The notes beneath the pieces are model-generated. The model did not search any database and had not been told where the DNA came from. It saw nothing but the letters and a program-made list of their open reading frames with translations. 64,000 nt of DNA from Rhynchopus euleeides (lineage: Eukaryota; Euglenozoa; Diplonemea; Diplonemida; Diplonemidae), in contig OY723303.1 of NCBI GenBank assembly GCA_963210315.1, positions 372,001 through 436,000 on the forward strand. The letters run 5' to 3'. A program made the position numbers and the translations under genes. Every line of letters starts with the position of its first letter. The stretch's first letter is position 1. Shown in pieces: positions 52,658 to 62,200 of this stretch.

Positions 52658-53852
52658 TGCGAGAGGGGGGAAATTGTGGTGGTGTTGGTGGTGCCAGCAG
52701 GGTGTGGGCGGAGATGGGAGGTGCAAAGTTTGGGGTTTTTTTTCTTCTTTATCGCTAGGGCTGTGGTGGATGGGGAGAGGGGGCAGCAGCTGACTGCAGC
52801 AGGCTGCTATGGGGTGGGCATGCGGGCGGCGGAGAGAGGTTTGTGTGGCCCTGCGGGTGTGGGTGTGTGGTGGTGAAAAAAGCTTCGCAAAAAAATACTT
52901 TGCTGACACGAGTTGTCGCTTGGTCGACGCTTAGCGACATGCCTTGGGTCGCTGATGAACGGGGAGAGGGGGGGGAGGGTTTGACGATCGTCGAGAGTGA
53001 ATGAAAAAGCAAGTCACCCAGCACCTTCTCGCAATGTTAGTCTGATGAACAACAGGGAGAGGGGGTGGGAGGTGGGTGAGAGGGAGCGGCAATTCATTTG
53101 CGCTTATCTTTTCATGCGTACCGATTAGTTCATTCTCTGCCTTCTCGCGGTGCATTGTTTTGCTGTGTGTGAGGGGGGGGGGGGAGGGGGGAGAGGGGAG
53201 CTCTCCCTCCTCTTGGGGGAGGGAGAGAGGGGGCCGGGGGGGGAGAGGGGCGCAAAGCGACAAGCGTCACCCCCCTCTCCCACCTACCCCCCCCCCTCCC
53301 TTTACGAAATCACATGTACACCGCTGACACATCGCATTGCTTCTAATTTCGCAACACAGTGTCGGCATCGTCCTGGCCGTGGCCATCAGCCCAGTTCCGA
53401 CACACCTGCACACTCTCGCATTAATCTGTTTGTCCAGTGTAGCGCAACACCAAGTGAACCTCGATACTACCTCCTACTGTCACACACACCCACAGAGACA
53501 CTCTCTGTGTCTCCCGCCAGTGAGATATCGGTGCTGTGGCCCCGGTGTTGGCCAAGCAAAATTCGTTATCCATTTTTTGGTTTTTTTTTCCATTTTCTCT
53601 CTCGCTCTCTCCCGAAGTGAATACACTCACTTTCCTCGCACTAAACGTAATCAATTGTTGGATTTATGGGACGGGCATCGAACGGGAAGGTCCACAGAAA
53701 GACCTGGCTGCCTGAGAGACGCACACAAAGGTGCCCCCTCCCTGCGACGACGAGATCATCCGGCACACAGTCAGCCGCTTGCCCCAATCTCGTTTCTATG
53801 CGCAATTCTCTTTTTCGATTCTCAAATCAAGAAAAGGCGGTGGCGTATTTGT
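52658..53852. other. Intergenic region
   Basis: Promoter side of the coiled-coil gene, then GGG/GAG-rich sequence (53169-53262) and unique sequence up to the terminal repeat of element 2. No gene recognised. A TTTGACGATCGTCGAGAGTG string at 52980 echoes similar strings at 13124 and 31003. Confidence 0.45.
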
Positions 53853-53970
53853 TTTTTTACGCACACTTGTGAGCAGAAAATGTCACTCCACCACAGCCAA
53901 ACGTGCTCCGCACACCACTAGCCTCCCCCATCACAGGAGTTGAGGTTTTGTGTGTGGAAGCGTCAACGCA
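53853..53970 (+). repeat. Element 2 5' terminal B block
   Basis: Matches 58640-58755 nearly base for base (CACTTGTGAGCAGAAAATGT, CACATCACAGGAGTT-type segment and the TTGTGTGTGGAAGCGTCAAC junction), then diverges from AACTTTTT onward. Confidence 0.9.
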
Positions 53971-54036
53971 AACTTTTTATCAGGGAAGCGTTTAGGACAC
54001 AGAGGAGGTATATCAGTCAGAAGAGGGGCGCCAAGG

Positions 54037-54708
54037 GGGCAGAGGGGAGATACTTCAGCGGCTCGCACCGCACAACACGGCAGAGGGGAGATACTTCAGC
54101 GGCTAGCACCGCACAACACGGCAGAGGGGAGACACTTCAGCGGCTAGCACCGCGCAACACAGGCAGAGGGGAGATACTTCAGCGGCTCGCACCGCACAAC
54201 ACGGCAGAGAGGAGACACTTCAGCGGCTAGCACCGCGCAACACAGGCAGAGGGGGGATACTTCAGCCGCTCGCACCGCACAACACGGCAGAGGGGAGATA
54301 CTTCAGCGGCTAGCACCGCACAACACAGGCAGAGGGGAGATACTTCAGCGGCTCGCACCGCACAACACGGCAGAGGGGAGACTTCAGCGGCTAGCACCGC
54401 GCAACGCAGGCAGAGGGGGGATACTTCAGCGGCTCGCACCGCACAACACGGCAGAGGAGAGATACTTCAGCGGCTAGCACCGCACAACACAGGCAGAGGG
54501 GAGATACTTCAGCGGCTCGCACCGCACAACGCAGGCAGAGGGGAGATACTTCAGCGGCTAGAACCGCACAACACAGACAGAGGGGAGATACTTCAGCGGC
54601 TAGCACCGCACAACACAGGCAGAGGGGAGATACTTCAGCGGCTCGCACCGCACAACACGGCAGAGGGGAGATACTTCAGCGGCTAGAACCGCACAACACA
54701 GACAGAGG
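54037..54708 (+). repeat. Tandem array of about 16 units of 41-42 bases in the element 2 leader
   Basis: Unit core CAGAGGGGAGATACTTCAGC followed by GGCTAGCACCGCACAACA or GGCTCGCACCGCACAACA. The CTAGC and CTCGC variants, and the ACACGG and ACACAGG endings, tend to alternate, giving a loose higher-order period of about 83 bases. The array lies between the 5' terminal block and ORF1, so it would be in the 5' UTR of the element RNA. Confidence 0.92.
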
Positions 54709-54724
54709 GGGCAGGCATCAGGAG

Positions 54725-55759
54725 ATGGCAAGCTTCGACGCCGCCACGGCTGACTGGGACCGTATCCCGATTCCCCCGTTGGCCAAGACCGCAGCCGTCG
54801 CACCCCGGGCGGGCTGCGTCTTCCCCACCTGCGACACCATCCACGGCGGCGGCGCCACAGCCCATTCGTGCCACACGTGCGGGCGTACGACGGTGCCGTC
54901 ATGCCTGAGGAAGCGCATCCCGACGGCGGCGGCGAACGAGTGGCTGGAGATGTGGGGGGAAGTCGGGTGGACTTGCCCCGTGTGCACGTGGGAGGCCCTC
55001 GAGAGGGAGAGGGACGAAGCAGACGCCGAGATGTGGGACGGAGAGGAGTACGACGAGGAGTCCTCCAGCGAGAGGGTACCGGCGCCACCACCCAAGGAGG
55101 ACACGAACGCCGCGGCTCTAGCCACCATCCTGCAGGAGATCCGGGAGCTCAGGAGCGAAGTGACAGGCCTGAGGGGGACGGTGGAGGAGCAGAAGAAGGA
55201 GATAGCTGAGCTGAAACTCAGCCAGAAGAAGGCCGACCAGGACCTCCCCGCGGGTTTCACGGCGCACGTCGTCTCGACTTGGGGAGACGCGCTGACAACG
55301 CCGAGCGGGCAGCGCCTTGTGAAGGCGGAGGTGACGCGGGTGTTCCGCAAGGCGGAGCTGGAGAGCGGGCCAGACGCCCCCGATTGGCACCACGAGATGG
55401 CGTCGCGTTTCGAGCGGGTGTACGAAATGTTCGACCTAATCAAGCAGACAAACGATGTCGCCCCCTTCGTGACACCACTCCACAAAGTCATCGTCGAGAT
55501 GAACAGCTACGCACTGCTGCGAGGCCGCGCGGGGGCGCGCCACTACCAGGGGAAGGCGAAGGCCCTATCACCCTCCGACTACACGGTTGCCCTCCACAGG
55601 AGGTTCATCGAAGAGGGCAGAGCCAAGCAAGAGGCAGTGTGGGCAAAAGCGGAGGCGAAGGCCGAAGACAGATCGAAGCCATACCGGCTCCCAAGCAAGG
55701 GCAGGGGCCGGAGCGCGGGAAAGGGACGCGCGTCGAAGGGACTCAGGAAGCGGAACTGA
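54725..55759 (+). CDS. Element 2 ORF1, zinc-finger gag-like protein
   Basis: 344 residues, ATG at 54725, 16 bases after the repeat array. The Cys module (CVFPTCDTIH, CHTCGRTTVPSC and WTCPVCTWEA) matches that of element 1 ORF1 in order and spacing. A coiled-coil stretch follows (EIRELRSEVTGLRGTVEEQ), and the tail is basic (KGRGRSAGKGRASKGLRKRN). The shared architecture argues that this is the structural RNA-binding ORF of the element. The same DNA is also open in the +RT frame from 55279, but that reading has no domain content. Confidence 0.82.
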   Translation: MASFDAATADWDRIPIPPLAKTAAVAPRAGCVFPTCDTIHGGGATAHSCHTCGRTTVPSCLRKRIPTAAANEWLEMWGEVGWTCPVCTWEALERERDEADAEMWDGEEYDEESSSERVPAPPPKEDTNAAALATILQEIRELRSEVTGLRGTVEEQKKEIAELKLSQKKADQDLPAGFTAHVVSTWGDALTTPSGQRLVKAEVTRVFRKAELESGPDAPDWHHEMASRFERVYEMFDLIKQTNDVAPFVTPLHKVIVEMNSYALLRGRAGARHYQGKAKALSPSDYTVALHRRFIEEGRAKQEAVWAKAEAKAEDRSKPYRLPSKGRGRSAGKGRASKGLRKRN

Positions 55760-55801
55760 CCGGACAAGGGGGGACACTACGGCCTGCTGTACCAGGAGGC
55801 C

Positions 55802-56749
55802 GTGCCGACCCTCCCCCCGACCGGTCGGGGGCGGCCGTTGAAGAAGGGCACCCGGCTGACACCCCAGAAGTGCAAGGAGATCCGCGACTCTTTCCAAAAG
55901 ACCCTGACACACGCCCTCGCCCCGACCTACTGGAAGACACTACGCAGAGCATACGACCAGTACACACAGTTCCGCAGGCAGTGGGCAGACACAGCGGGGA
56001 GAATGCCGCCACGCGACGAGTGCGCGATGCTATGGGCGACCAGCCAACGTTTGGGGGGCCTGTCGACGTCCTCGACCCTGCAGTACCTGAACAACATCGC
56101 AGGGGCCCTCAGGAGATTCGAGGGCTACCCGCTCGACAGTGTCCAGGTCCTCAGCGATTACCGCCGCGCGCTCAAGCGGCAGGGAGCGCTGAAGCCGAAG
56201 CGCCAGGCACAACCCGCGACCCCACAGGACATTCGAAGGGCGATCGAACGCGAACCGCGCCGACTGGTACAGCTGCTGCTGGGCATCATGTGGAGGGGGG
56301 CTGCGCGCGTGTCAGATGCACTCCGCCTCGACGTGAAGGATGTTCAGCCGGACCCGGACAACGACGTAGTCAACATCCGCTGGACGCAGTCAAAGTCGGA
56401 CCCGTTCCGTGTCGGGCACATCACAGGCATCACCCTGCAGGCAGGCCTCCGGAAGATCCTGGAGCGGCGTCTCAGGCAGGCAGAAAAACGCAAGCAGACA
56501 ACCCTGTTCCCCCCAAGTGTAGGGTACCGCTGTGCGACAAAGGCAATCAAGAGAGCCAGGGCGACTCTGACTACACACTCCCTCCGCCGCGGCGCGCTGA
56601 CACATCTGGCGAGGAAGGGAGTGCCCCTGGAGGAAGTCAGGCTGCTGTCACGACATGCCACAGTGGACGGGGTGATTCGCTACGTGTCGGCGGCGGAGAA
56701 TGCGCGCGCGAGAGACACGGCGAGGATATCAGCGAAGATCGACCAGTGA
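55802..56749 (+). CDS. Element 2 tyrosine recombinase (ORF2)
   Basis: 315 residues, start ATG at 55802, 42 bases after ORF1. Recombinase motifs: MWRGAARVSDALRLDV (first Arg), TQSKSDPFRVGH (Lys region), THSLRRGALTHLA (H-x-x-R), LSRHATVDGV (second His) and IRYVSAAENA (nucleophilic Tyr). It lacks the 30-residue repeat extension of element 1, so the core enzyme is about 300 residues. The N-terminal part (YWKTLRRAYDQYTQFRRQW) looks like the helical core-binding domain. Confidence 0.92.
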   Translation: MPTLPPTGRGRPLKKGTRLTPQKCKEIRDSFQKTLTHALAPTYWKTLRRAYDQYTQFRRQWADTAGRMPPRDECAMLWATSQRLGGLSTSSTLQYLNNIAGALRRFEGYPLDSVQVLSDYRRALKRQGALKPKRQAQPATPQDIRRAIEREPRRLVQLLLGIMWRGAARVSDALRLDVKDVQPDPDNDVVNIRWTQSKSDPFRVGHITGITLQAGLRKILERRLRQAEKRKQTTLFPPSVGYRCATKAIKRARATLTTHSLRRGALTHLARKGVPLEEVRLLSRHATVDGVIRYVSAAENARARDTARISAKIDQ

Positions 56750-56832
56750 GGAGGCGTCGGCGGAGACGAACGAAGCGGGGAGGGGACCCGCAGACATCAT
56801 CATCACACTTCCCGGCAAAGCTCCGACGCCTG

Positions 56833-58707
56833 ATGGCGCCACAGGAGGCTTATCAGGAAGTGGGTCAGACCGAAGACGACCCGGACACCGACGAGTCGTA
56901 CGGGCCAGGCATTGAAAACGGGTATGAGAGCGACCTCGCGGTGTGCGCGGGAGACAAGCTGCTGCGGCCGGCAAAGGAGGGGCGTGATGCGGGGACACAC
57001 GGTGAAGCCATCGCACCGATCTGCAAGACACGGCTCGACCTCGACAGGCTGGTGGGGATGGACACGGCAGGGGAGTTGGACGGCGTGATAGATCTGATCC
57101 GGGAGCCGAGGGTATTTGAGAACGCGCTGCTGCCAGGCGCAAGGGAGGCGTTCAGACGCCACCGCAAGGTATCCCGACACATGCTGCAACACCTCGACGA
57201 CCTGGAGGGCTTCGGAGTGCTGAAGGAGGCGGATGCTGCCGCCTACCTCACCCTCCCGGCTTTCACCGTGTCCAAAAAGTCGGGAGGATTACGCTTCATC
57301 GTCGACGCCAGGCCGCTCAACAAGCACATGGTTCGACCCCCGGACATGCGCCTGGACGACATCATCGAGGTGACGCGACGCATTGCTCTCGCAGAGTGGG
57401 TCGTGATGGCGGACGCGCGGAGCTGGTTCTACCAGTTCCCAGTGCAGAAGGAAATCCAGCGCTTTTTTGGAGTCTGGGTCGGGGGAGAACGCGACGAGTT
57501 CATCAAGACATTCCTCACCGTCATGTGCATGGGCTGGTCGCACTCTCCATCCATCGCGAACAGGAGCGCAAGGGTGCTGCTCCCGCCCAGCCAGGGGATC
57601 TGCTGGATCGACAACTTCGTGGTGCTGGGGCGAACCCGAGAGGAGGTGGCGAACCAATACGCTGCTTTCCTCGGGCGGTGCAGGGAAGTCCGAGCGGCGC
57701 TGAACTTCGACGACCCACAGCACGGAAGACCGACACAGCACTTCTCCGTGTTCGGCATCGAGTTCGACTTACAACGGCACACTTTCAGGATGGACCCGGC
57801 CTGGATCCGAAAGATCACCGAGCGCAGCGAGCTGGGGGCACTGCTCGAGGGGAGCTCGACGCCGCGCGGGGTGTTTCGGGTGTTCGGTGCGCTCGTGTGG
57901 CAGTCCTACGTCATGCGCGCCCCAATGTGCTACATGCCGGCAGCCCTTTCATTCATCCGACGAGTGGCGAAGCGGGCACACGCGGAAGGGGGTACGTGGG
58001 ATGCAGTATGCACAGTACCCACCTCGGTGCAGCGTGAGACTGTGGACCGTATGCGCTTCATCGCAGTGAACGACTGGCGGGCCGCGACTGACCCCCCCTC
58101 CGTGGTATCGCTATGGACAGATGCATCATCGCGCGAGTGGGCCGCCATTCTAGTCAGGCCAGAGGGGGAGACAGTCGCACAGGGAACGTTCCGCGGAGCG
58201 GACGAGGGGGCGCACATTTTCCTAAAGGAGGCACACGCCGTCTGGCAAGGCCTACGACTGGCTCAGAGGTATACAGACATGACCGTGACATGCTACATCG
58301 ACAACCTCCCCCTTGTGTTCTCGATGCGCAGGGGCCACTGCTCCAACTTCCGCGGCAACCTGGTGTTGCAGGAGATCTTCACCATCGCCCGGAAGAATAG
58401 GATGCGGCTCCGACCGCAGTGGGTGGCTTCCCAGGACCAGAGAGCTGACGAATACACCCGGGGTAAGCAAGCGGCAGACCCGGCTTTCCTGGAGACACGC
58501 CCGATACCCGGCGCGTACCTTCCGCGGCCGTCCCGAGAGACCAGGGACGGCCACGTCCCTCCGGATGAGGGTCCTGAGTGGAAGCGTCAACGCATCACAA
58601 ACAAAATACGAGTAAAGAGCGGCTGTACTGGAGTGACATTTTTTACGCACACTTGTGAGCAGAAAATGTCACTCCACCACAGCCAAACGTGCTCCGCACA
58701 CCACTAG
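56833..58707 (+). CDS. Element 2 reverse transcriptase/RNase H (ORF3)
   Basis: 624 residues from the first ATG after the recombinase stop. The frame is open without a stop from far upstream, so frameshifting from the recombinase is a possible alternative. RT: LPAFTVSKKSGGLRFIVDARPLN, motif A VVMADARSWFYQFPV, MCMGWSHSPSIAN, and motif C ICWIDNFVVLG, again D-N where D-D is usual. RNase H: LWTDASSREW, FLKEAHAVWQG, CYIDNLPLVF and QRADEYTRGK. The C terminus runs through block A into block B of the 3' repeats before its stop, so terminal repeat bases are translated. Confidence 0.88.
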   Translation: MAPQEAYQEVGQTEDDPDTDESYGPGIENGYESDLAVCAGDKLLRPAKEGRDAGTHGEAIAPICKTRLDLDRLVGMDTAGELDGVIDLIREPRVFENALLPGAREAFRRHRKVSRHMLQHLDDLEGFGVLKEADAAAYLTLPAFTVSKKSGGLRFIVDARPLNKHMVRPPDMRLDDIIEVTRRIALAEWVVMADARSWFYQFPVQKEIQRFFGVWVGGERDEFIKTFLTVMCMGWSHSPSIANRSARVLLPPSQGICWIDNFVVLGRTREEVANQYAAFLGRCREVRAALNFDDPQHGRPTQHFSVFGIEFDLQRHTFRMDPAWIRKITERSELGALLEGSSTPRGVFRVFGALVWQSYVMRAPMCYMPAALSFIRRVAKRAHAEGGTWDAVCTVPTSVQRETVDRMRFIAVNDWRAATDPPSVVSLWTDASSREWAAILVRPEGETVAQGTFRGADEGAHIFLKEAHAVWQGLRLAQRYTDMTVTCYIDNLPLVFSMRRGHCSNFRGNLVLQEIFTIARKNRMRLRPQWVASQDQRADEYTRGKQAADPAFLETRPIPGAYLPRPSRETRDGHVPPDEGPEWKRQRITNKIRVKSGCTGVTFFTHTCEQKMSLHHSQTCSAHH

Positions 58708-58807
58708 CCTCCCCCATCACAGGAGTTGAGGTTTTGTGTGTGGAAGCGTCAACGCATCACAAACAAAATACGAGTAAAGAGCGGCTGTACTGGAGTGACA
58801 TTTTTAG
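58576..58807 (+). repeat. Element 2 3' terminal A-B-A repeats
   Basis: GTGGAAGCGTCAACGCATCA...GGAGTGACATTTTT occurs at 58579 and again at 58741, with block B between. Confidence 0.92.
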
Positions 58808-59200
58808 GGGTTGTTTTAAGAAAAACTGGAAAACCTGCACAAACACCTCCCCCCCTCCCCCCTCCCCATCGGTGCTAGCGCAACGCAGCGAGGGAGGTGT
58901 CGGTGTTGATGAAACCCACCCCGCCCGCCCCTACCCCCCCCCCCCACCCCCCGTGTTTATGAGAGCTCTACTGGTAATAGTATACAGTGCGGGGAGGGAG
59001 TTTGCCCGCATCACGCACGCACACCCCCACACAGTGTGGTGTATGTTGCGAAAAGCAGTGGGGTGACGTTTTGACACCACGACGAAGAGTAGGAGAAATG
59101 GCGTTTCTGTGTCTATCTCCACTGCACCGACACACCCACATACTCGTAGTATATATAGGCTAGAGATAGACCCCCCCAAAAAAGGTATCTGACCCCCTTC
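58808..59200. other. Intergenic region
   Basis: No gene recognised; C homopolymers near 58850 and 58937 and a TATATATAGG string near 59150. It includes the likely 3' UTR of the minus-strand coiled-coil gene. Confidence 0.45.
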
Positions 59201-62200
59201 CTAACCAGGCCCGCTGCGCCCCGTCCTCTCCAATGGACTCCGCGGGTCAGCTGCGCGCAAGCTGGGCGCAGGAACAGGCGTGTGCCCATAAGGCGCAGGA
59301 ACCCACGGCTTGGAGTGCCCTATGAAAGGCACCGTATGCAGCCCTCGAGGGCTGGTGCTGCGCGCACCGCTGTGCATGCCGGGGCTGCTCGCGGTCTGTG
59401 TCAGCGGCGGGAGGGTGTGCGGGGGCTGTGGAGTGGGGGAAGGGCGGGAGACACGTCACCCATTGGGTGTTTTTTTTGACAATTTTTTCGACCATCAGCC
59501 TTCGATTCAGGTGTAGAAGAAAAAAGTGTGTGGCATCGCAACACAAGGGAATGCCCATGCATACCATGCTGCGCAAATGCGGCGACGGGGTGATGACGCT
59601 GAACATCGCAGACTGCCTGGTGCGGGTTGTGCTGCCCGAGCGGTGTTTGCTGTGCCTCCTGCGGCGTGGCGACACGCCCTCATGCCTGTGAGAAGGCGTG
59701 CCGTACGACCCGGAGACAGTCCTGGCTGTGCCGGGCGACCCTGCCTCAGGCATGGCGCTCTGCATGCGCGACTCGAGCCGCTGCTCCGAGATGGTGATGA
59801 GCGACTGCAGCGAGAAGTGCGACTGATACCACAGCATCTCGATGTTCCAACGCCCCTCCTCCTCCTGGCTGAGCAGGTCGCGCTGCTGCCGCAGCTCCTC
59901 CACGCGGCTCCCCAGGTCCACCGACCCGCCGCCAACATCCTGCCGCCTGTTGTGTGCCTCGAGCGCACCCTCCAACTCCCCGATCCGCTCCTTGTCGAGC
60001 CGCCTGTTGTAGAGACAGCTGTCCAGCACACTCTTGCAGCTGCTGTACATAATCTGCAGCTTCTCCGCCTCAAACACCTGCGGGAGGGGAAAAAAATGGG
60101 TGGGTTCGCGAAGATACACACGACACCGGAGACAACCACCAACAGAGACAACACCACAGCCTCCTCTCACCCTCCCCACCCCCCCACGAGCCATACCCTG
60201 AAGCGGAGCTGCACGCCGCGACGCAAAGCGTCTTCCTCCAACTCGAGGAACTCCCTCTCGCGATCCTCCACCGCCTCGATGGATTCAACGCAGCTGCTCC
60301 TATAGAGCTCGAAGTCGAAGCGCATGCTCGCGACCTCCATGTCACGCGCCGCCGCAGCCTCAATCAGGACACGGGTGGCACCCTGCGAACGCGCGATGTC
60401 CTGCACCCCCCTGCGGAAGCCCTGCACCGCAAGGAAGGCAGCCCGCTCCTCCTCCTCCACGGCGTGCCGGGAGTGTGTCTCCGCACCGTAGATCCGCACC
60501 ACAGCCTTCGCCTCGGAGCGGCCTGTCGCCGCGGCAGCGGTGCGGAATGCCGCCACGATGCGCAGCCAGTCGACCTCCTCCTCCAGCTCCGTGACGCGCC
60601 GCGACAGCGACATGGCGTGTTCCGCGCATTCTGCGCGTAGCAGGGCCAGCGCGCTGTTGGCCTCCATTAGGGACACGCAGCGGCGGGCCTGCTCTTCCCC
60701 ATCCAGGAGGTGCTGCAGCAGCAGCGCGTCCTGGCTGCGCTGCGCATCGTGCAGAGCATGCAGGGGTGCCACCAGGGGGTGGCACCCGTGGGGCGCGGGG
60801 GCGCAGGATGCGGACACAGCGCTGCGCAGCGCAGCATCGGCGTCTGCAACCCAGGCCCCGGCTTCCGCGTCGAGGATGGCGCTGCGTGCGGCAGCTTCCT
60901 CCGTGCAGAGGGTGTCTGCCTCTAGCGCGTCGCGTGAGGCTTCAGCCGTGCGCATGGCGTGCAGCAGGGCGAGGGGTGTCAGGCTGGCGAGGGCCTGCTG
61001 CTGCACGGCCTCGTGTGGCCAGCCCCCGTGGAGGGCCTCCGCCTCAATGCAGTGCCTCGCTGCAGCCTCCGCACCGCACAGCTGCAGCATGCCCTCCCGG
61101 GTGATGGCGGCGTGTGTCTGCTCTGCCTCGAGTGCCATGGCTGAGAGGGTGTCGTGTGCCAGGGCCTCCAGTGTGTCCCTTGCGAACTGCTCTGTCTCTG
61201 CAACGCGGGATGCTGTGAAGGCGGTGTGACGCAGCTCGGCATCGGCCTGCAGGTGCAGCAGCTGGAGGGCCTCGGCAGACGCAGCCTCGATGGTGTCCCT
61301 CCCCCTCCCCTCGTGTGCCAGCAGGGTGCGCTCCGCGCCCCACAGCAGGTGCAGCACGGTGGCTTCCAGGCTTGCGGCCTGCGCAGCGAGGTCGCGGCAC
61401 TGCTCCTCATGCGTCTCGGTATCGCCCAGGCGTGCCTCCACCAGCGCTGTGCTCAGGGTGCTGCATGCGGTGCGGCAGTCGGACCACATGTCGGCGGCAG
61501 CCGCATGTGCGGCGTGGGTCTGTGCCCTGGCATCAGCCTCGGTGTCAAGGAGGCAGCGCGTGTGCGCCTCCCAGTGCCCCACCTCCGCAGCGTGTGCGGC
61601 AGCGAGGGTGGCGTGGAAGACGCCGAGGTGTGCTGCGTGTGCCTCGGCGAGGCTTTCGAGGGCTTCCCTCCCGCAGGTCTCGGTGGCAGCAGCGGACAGC
61701 AGGTTGCGCACAGCGTACAGCCCGGTGAGGGCCGCCTCCTCAAGGAGGAGGCGGGTGGTTGCCTCGTCGCCCTCGAGGGATGTGGAGGCATGCTGTGTGA
61801 CGCATGCGACAGCGTCGCGCCTCTGCTGATTCTCCTGCAGCACGCTGCGGTGGAAGTCGTGACACAACGCGTCGAGCGCCAGCGCCTCTGCCTCGAGGCT
61901 CTCGCGCTGCAGCTGCTCATCGCAGTCGAGGGTCGCCACGTTGTGGAGCCACGCGGCATGCAGCATGCCGAGCAAGCCGCCGCCGGCATCACCCAGCACA
62001 GTGCCCTCCCTCCAACCATCTTCGATGGCCTGCCTGCAGCGCTGCTCGCCTGCCTGCAGCTCGGCGCATGCCTGCATGGCTGTGCAGCGGCAGACCTCCA
62101 GGACAGCGCAAAGCTCGCCGTTCTGTGCTGCCGCCACCGCCCCTCTGGCATGGGCTTCGTGGTCTGCGAGGGTGTCGAGTGACGTGTGGGCGAGGCGCAG

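Larger units (their letters stand above)
53853..58807 (+). mobile_element. Complete tyrosine-recombinase retrotransposon with split direct repeats, element 2
   Basis: About 4.95 kb, plus strand. The 5' end is block B (about 53853-53970, TTTTACGCACACTTGTGAGC to GGAAGCGTCAACGCA). The 3' end is block A (58576-58640), block B (58640-58739) and block A again (58740-58807), where A is GTGGAAGCGTCAACGCATCA through GGAGTGACATTTTT. This is the same B ... A-B-A plan as element 1, with unrelated repeat sequence. Internal order is leader repeat array, zinc-finger ORF1, tyrosine recombinase, RT/RNase H. All three frames are open. Confidence 0.9.

Noticed and set aside
54037..54708. CRISPR-like regular repeats
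   Set aside because: Units are contiguous without unique spacers, in a eukaryotic retroelement leader.
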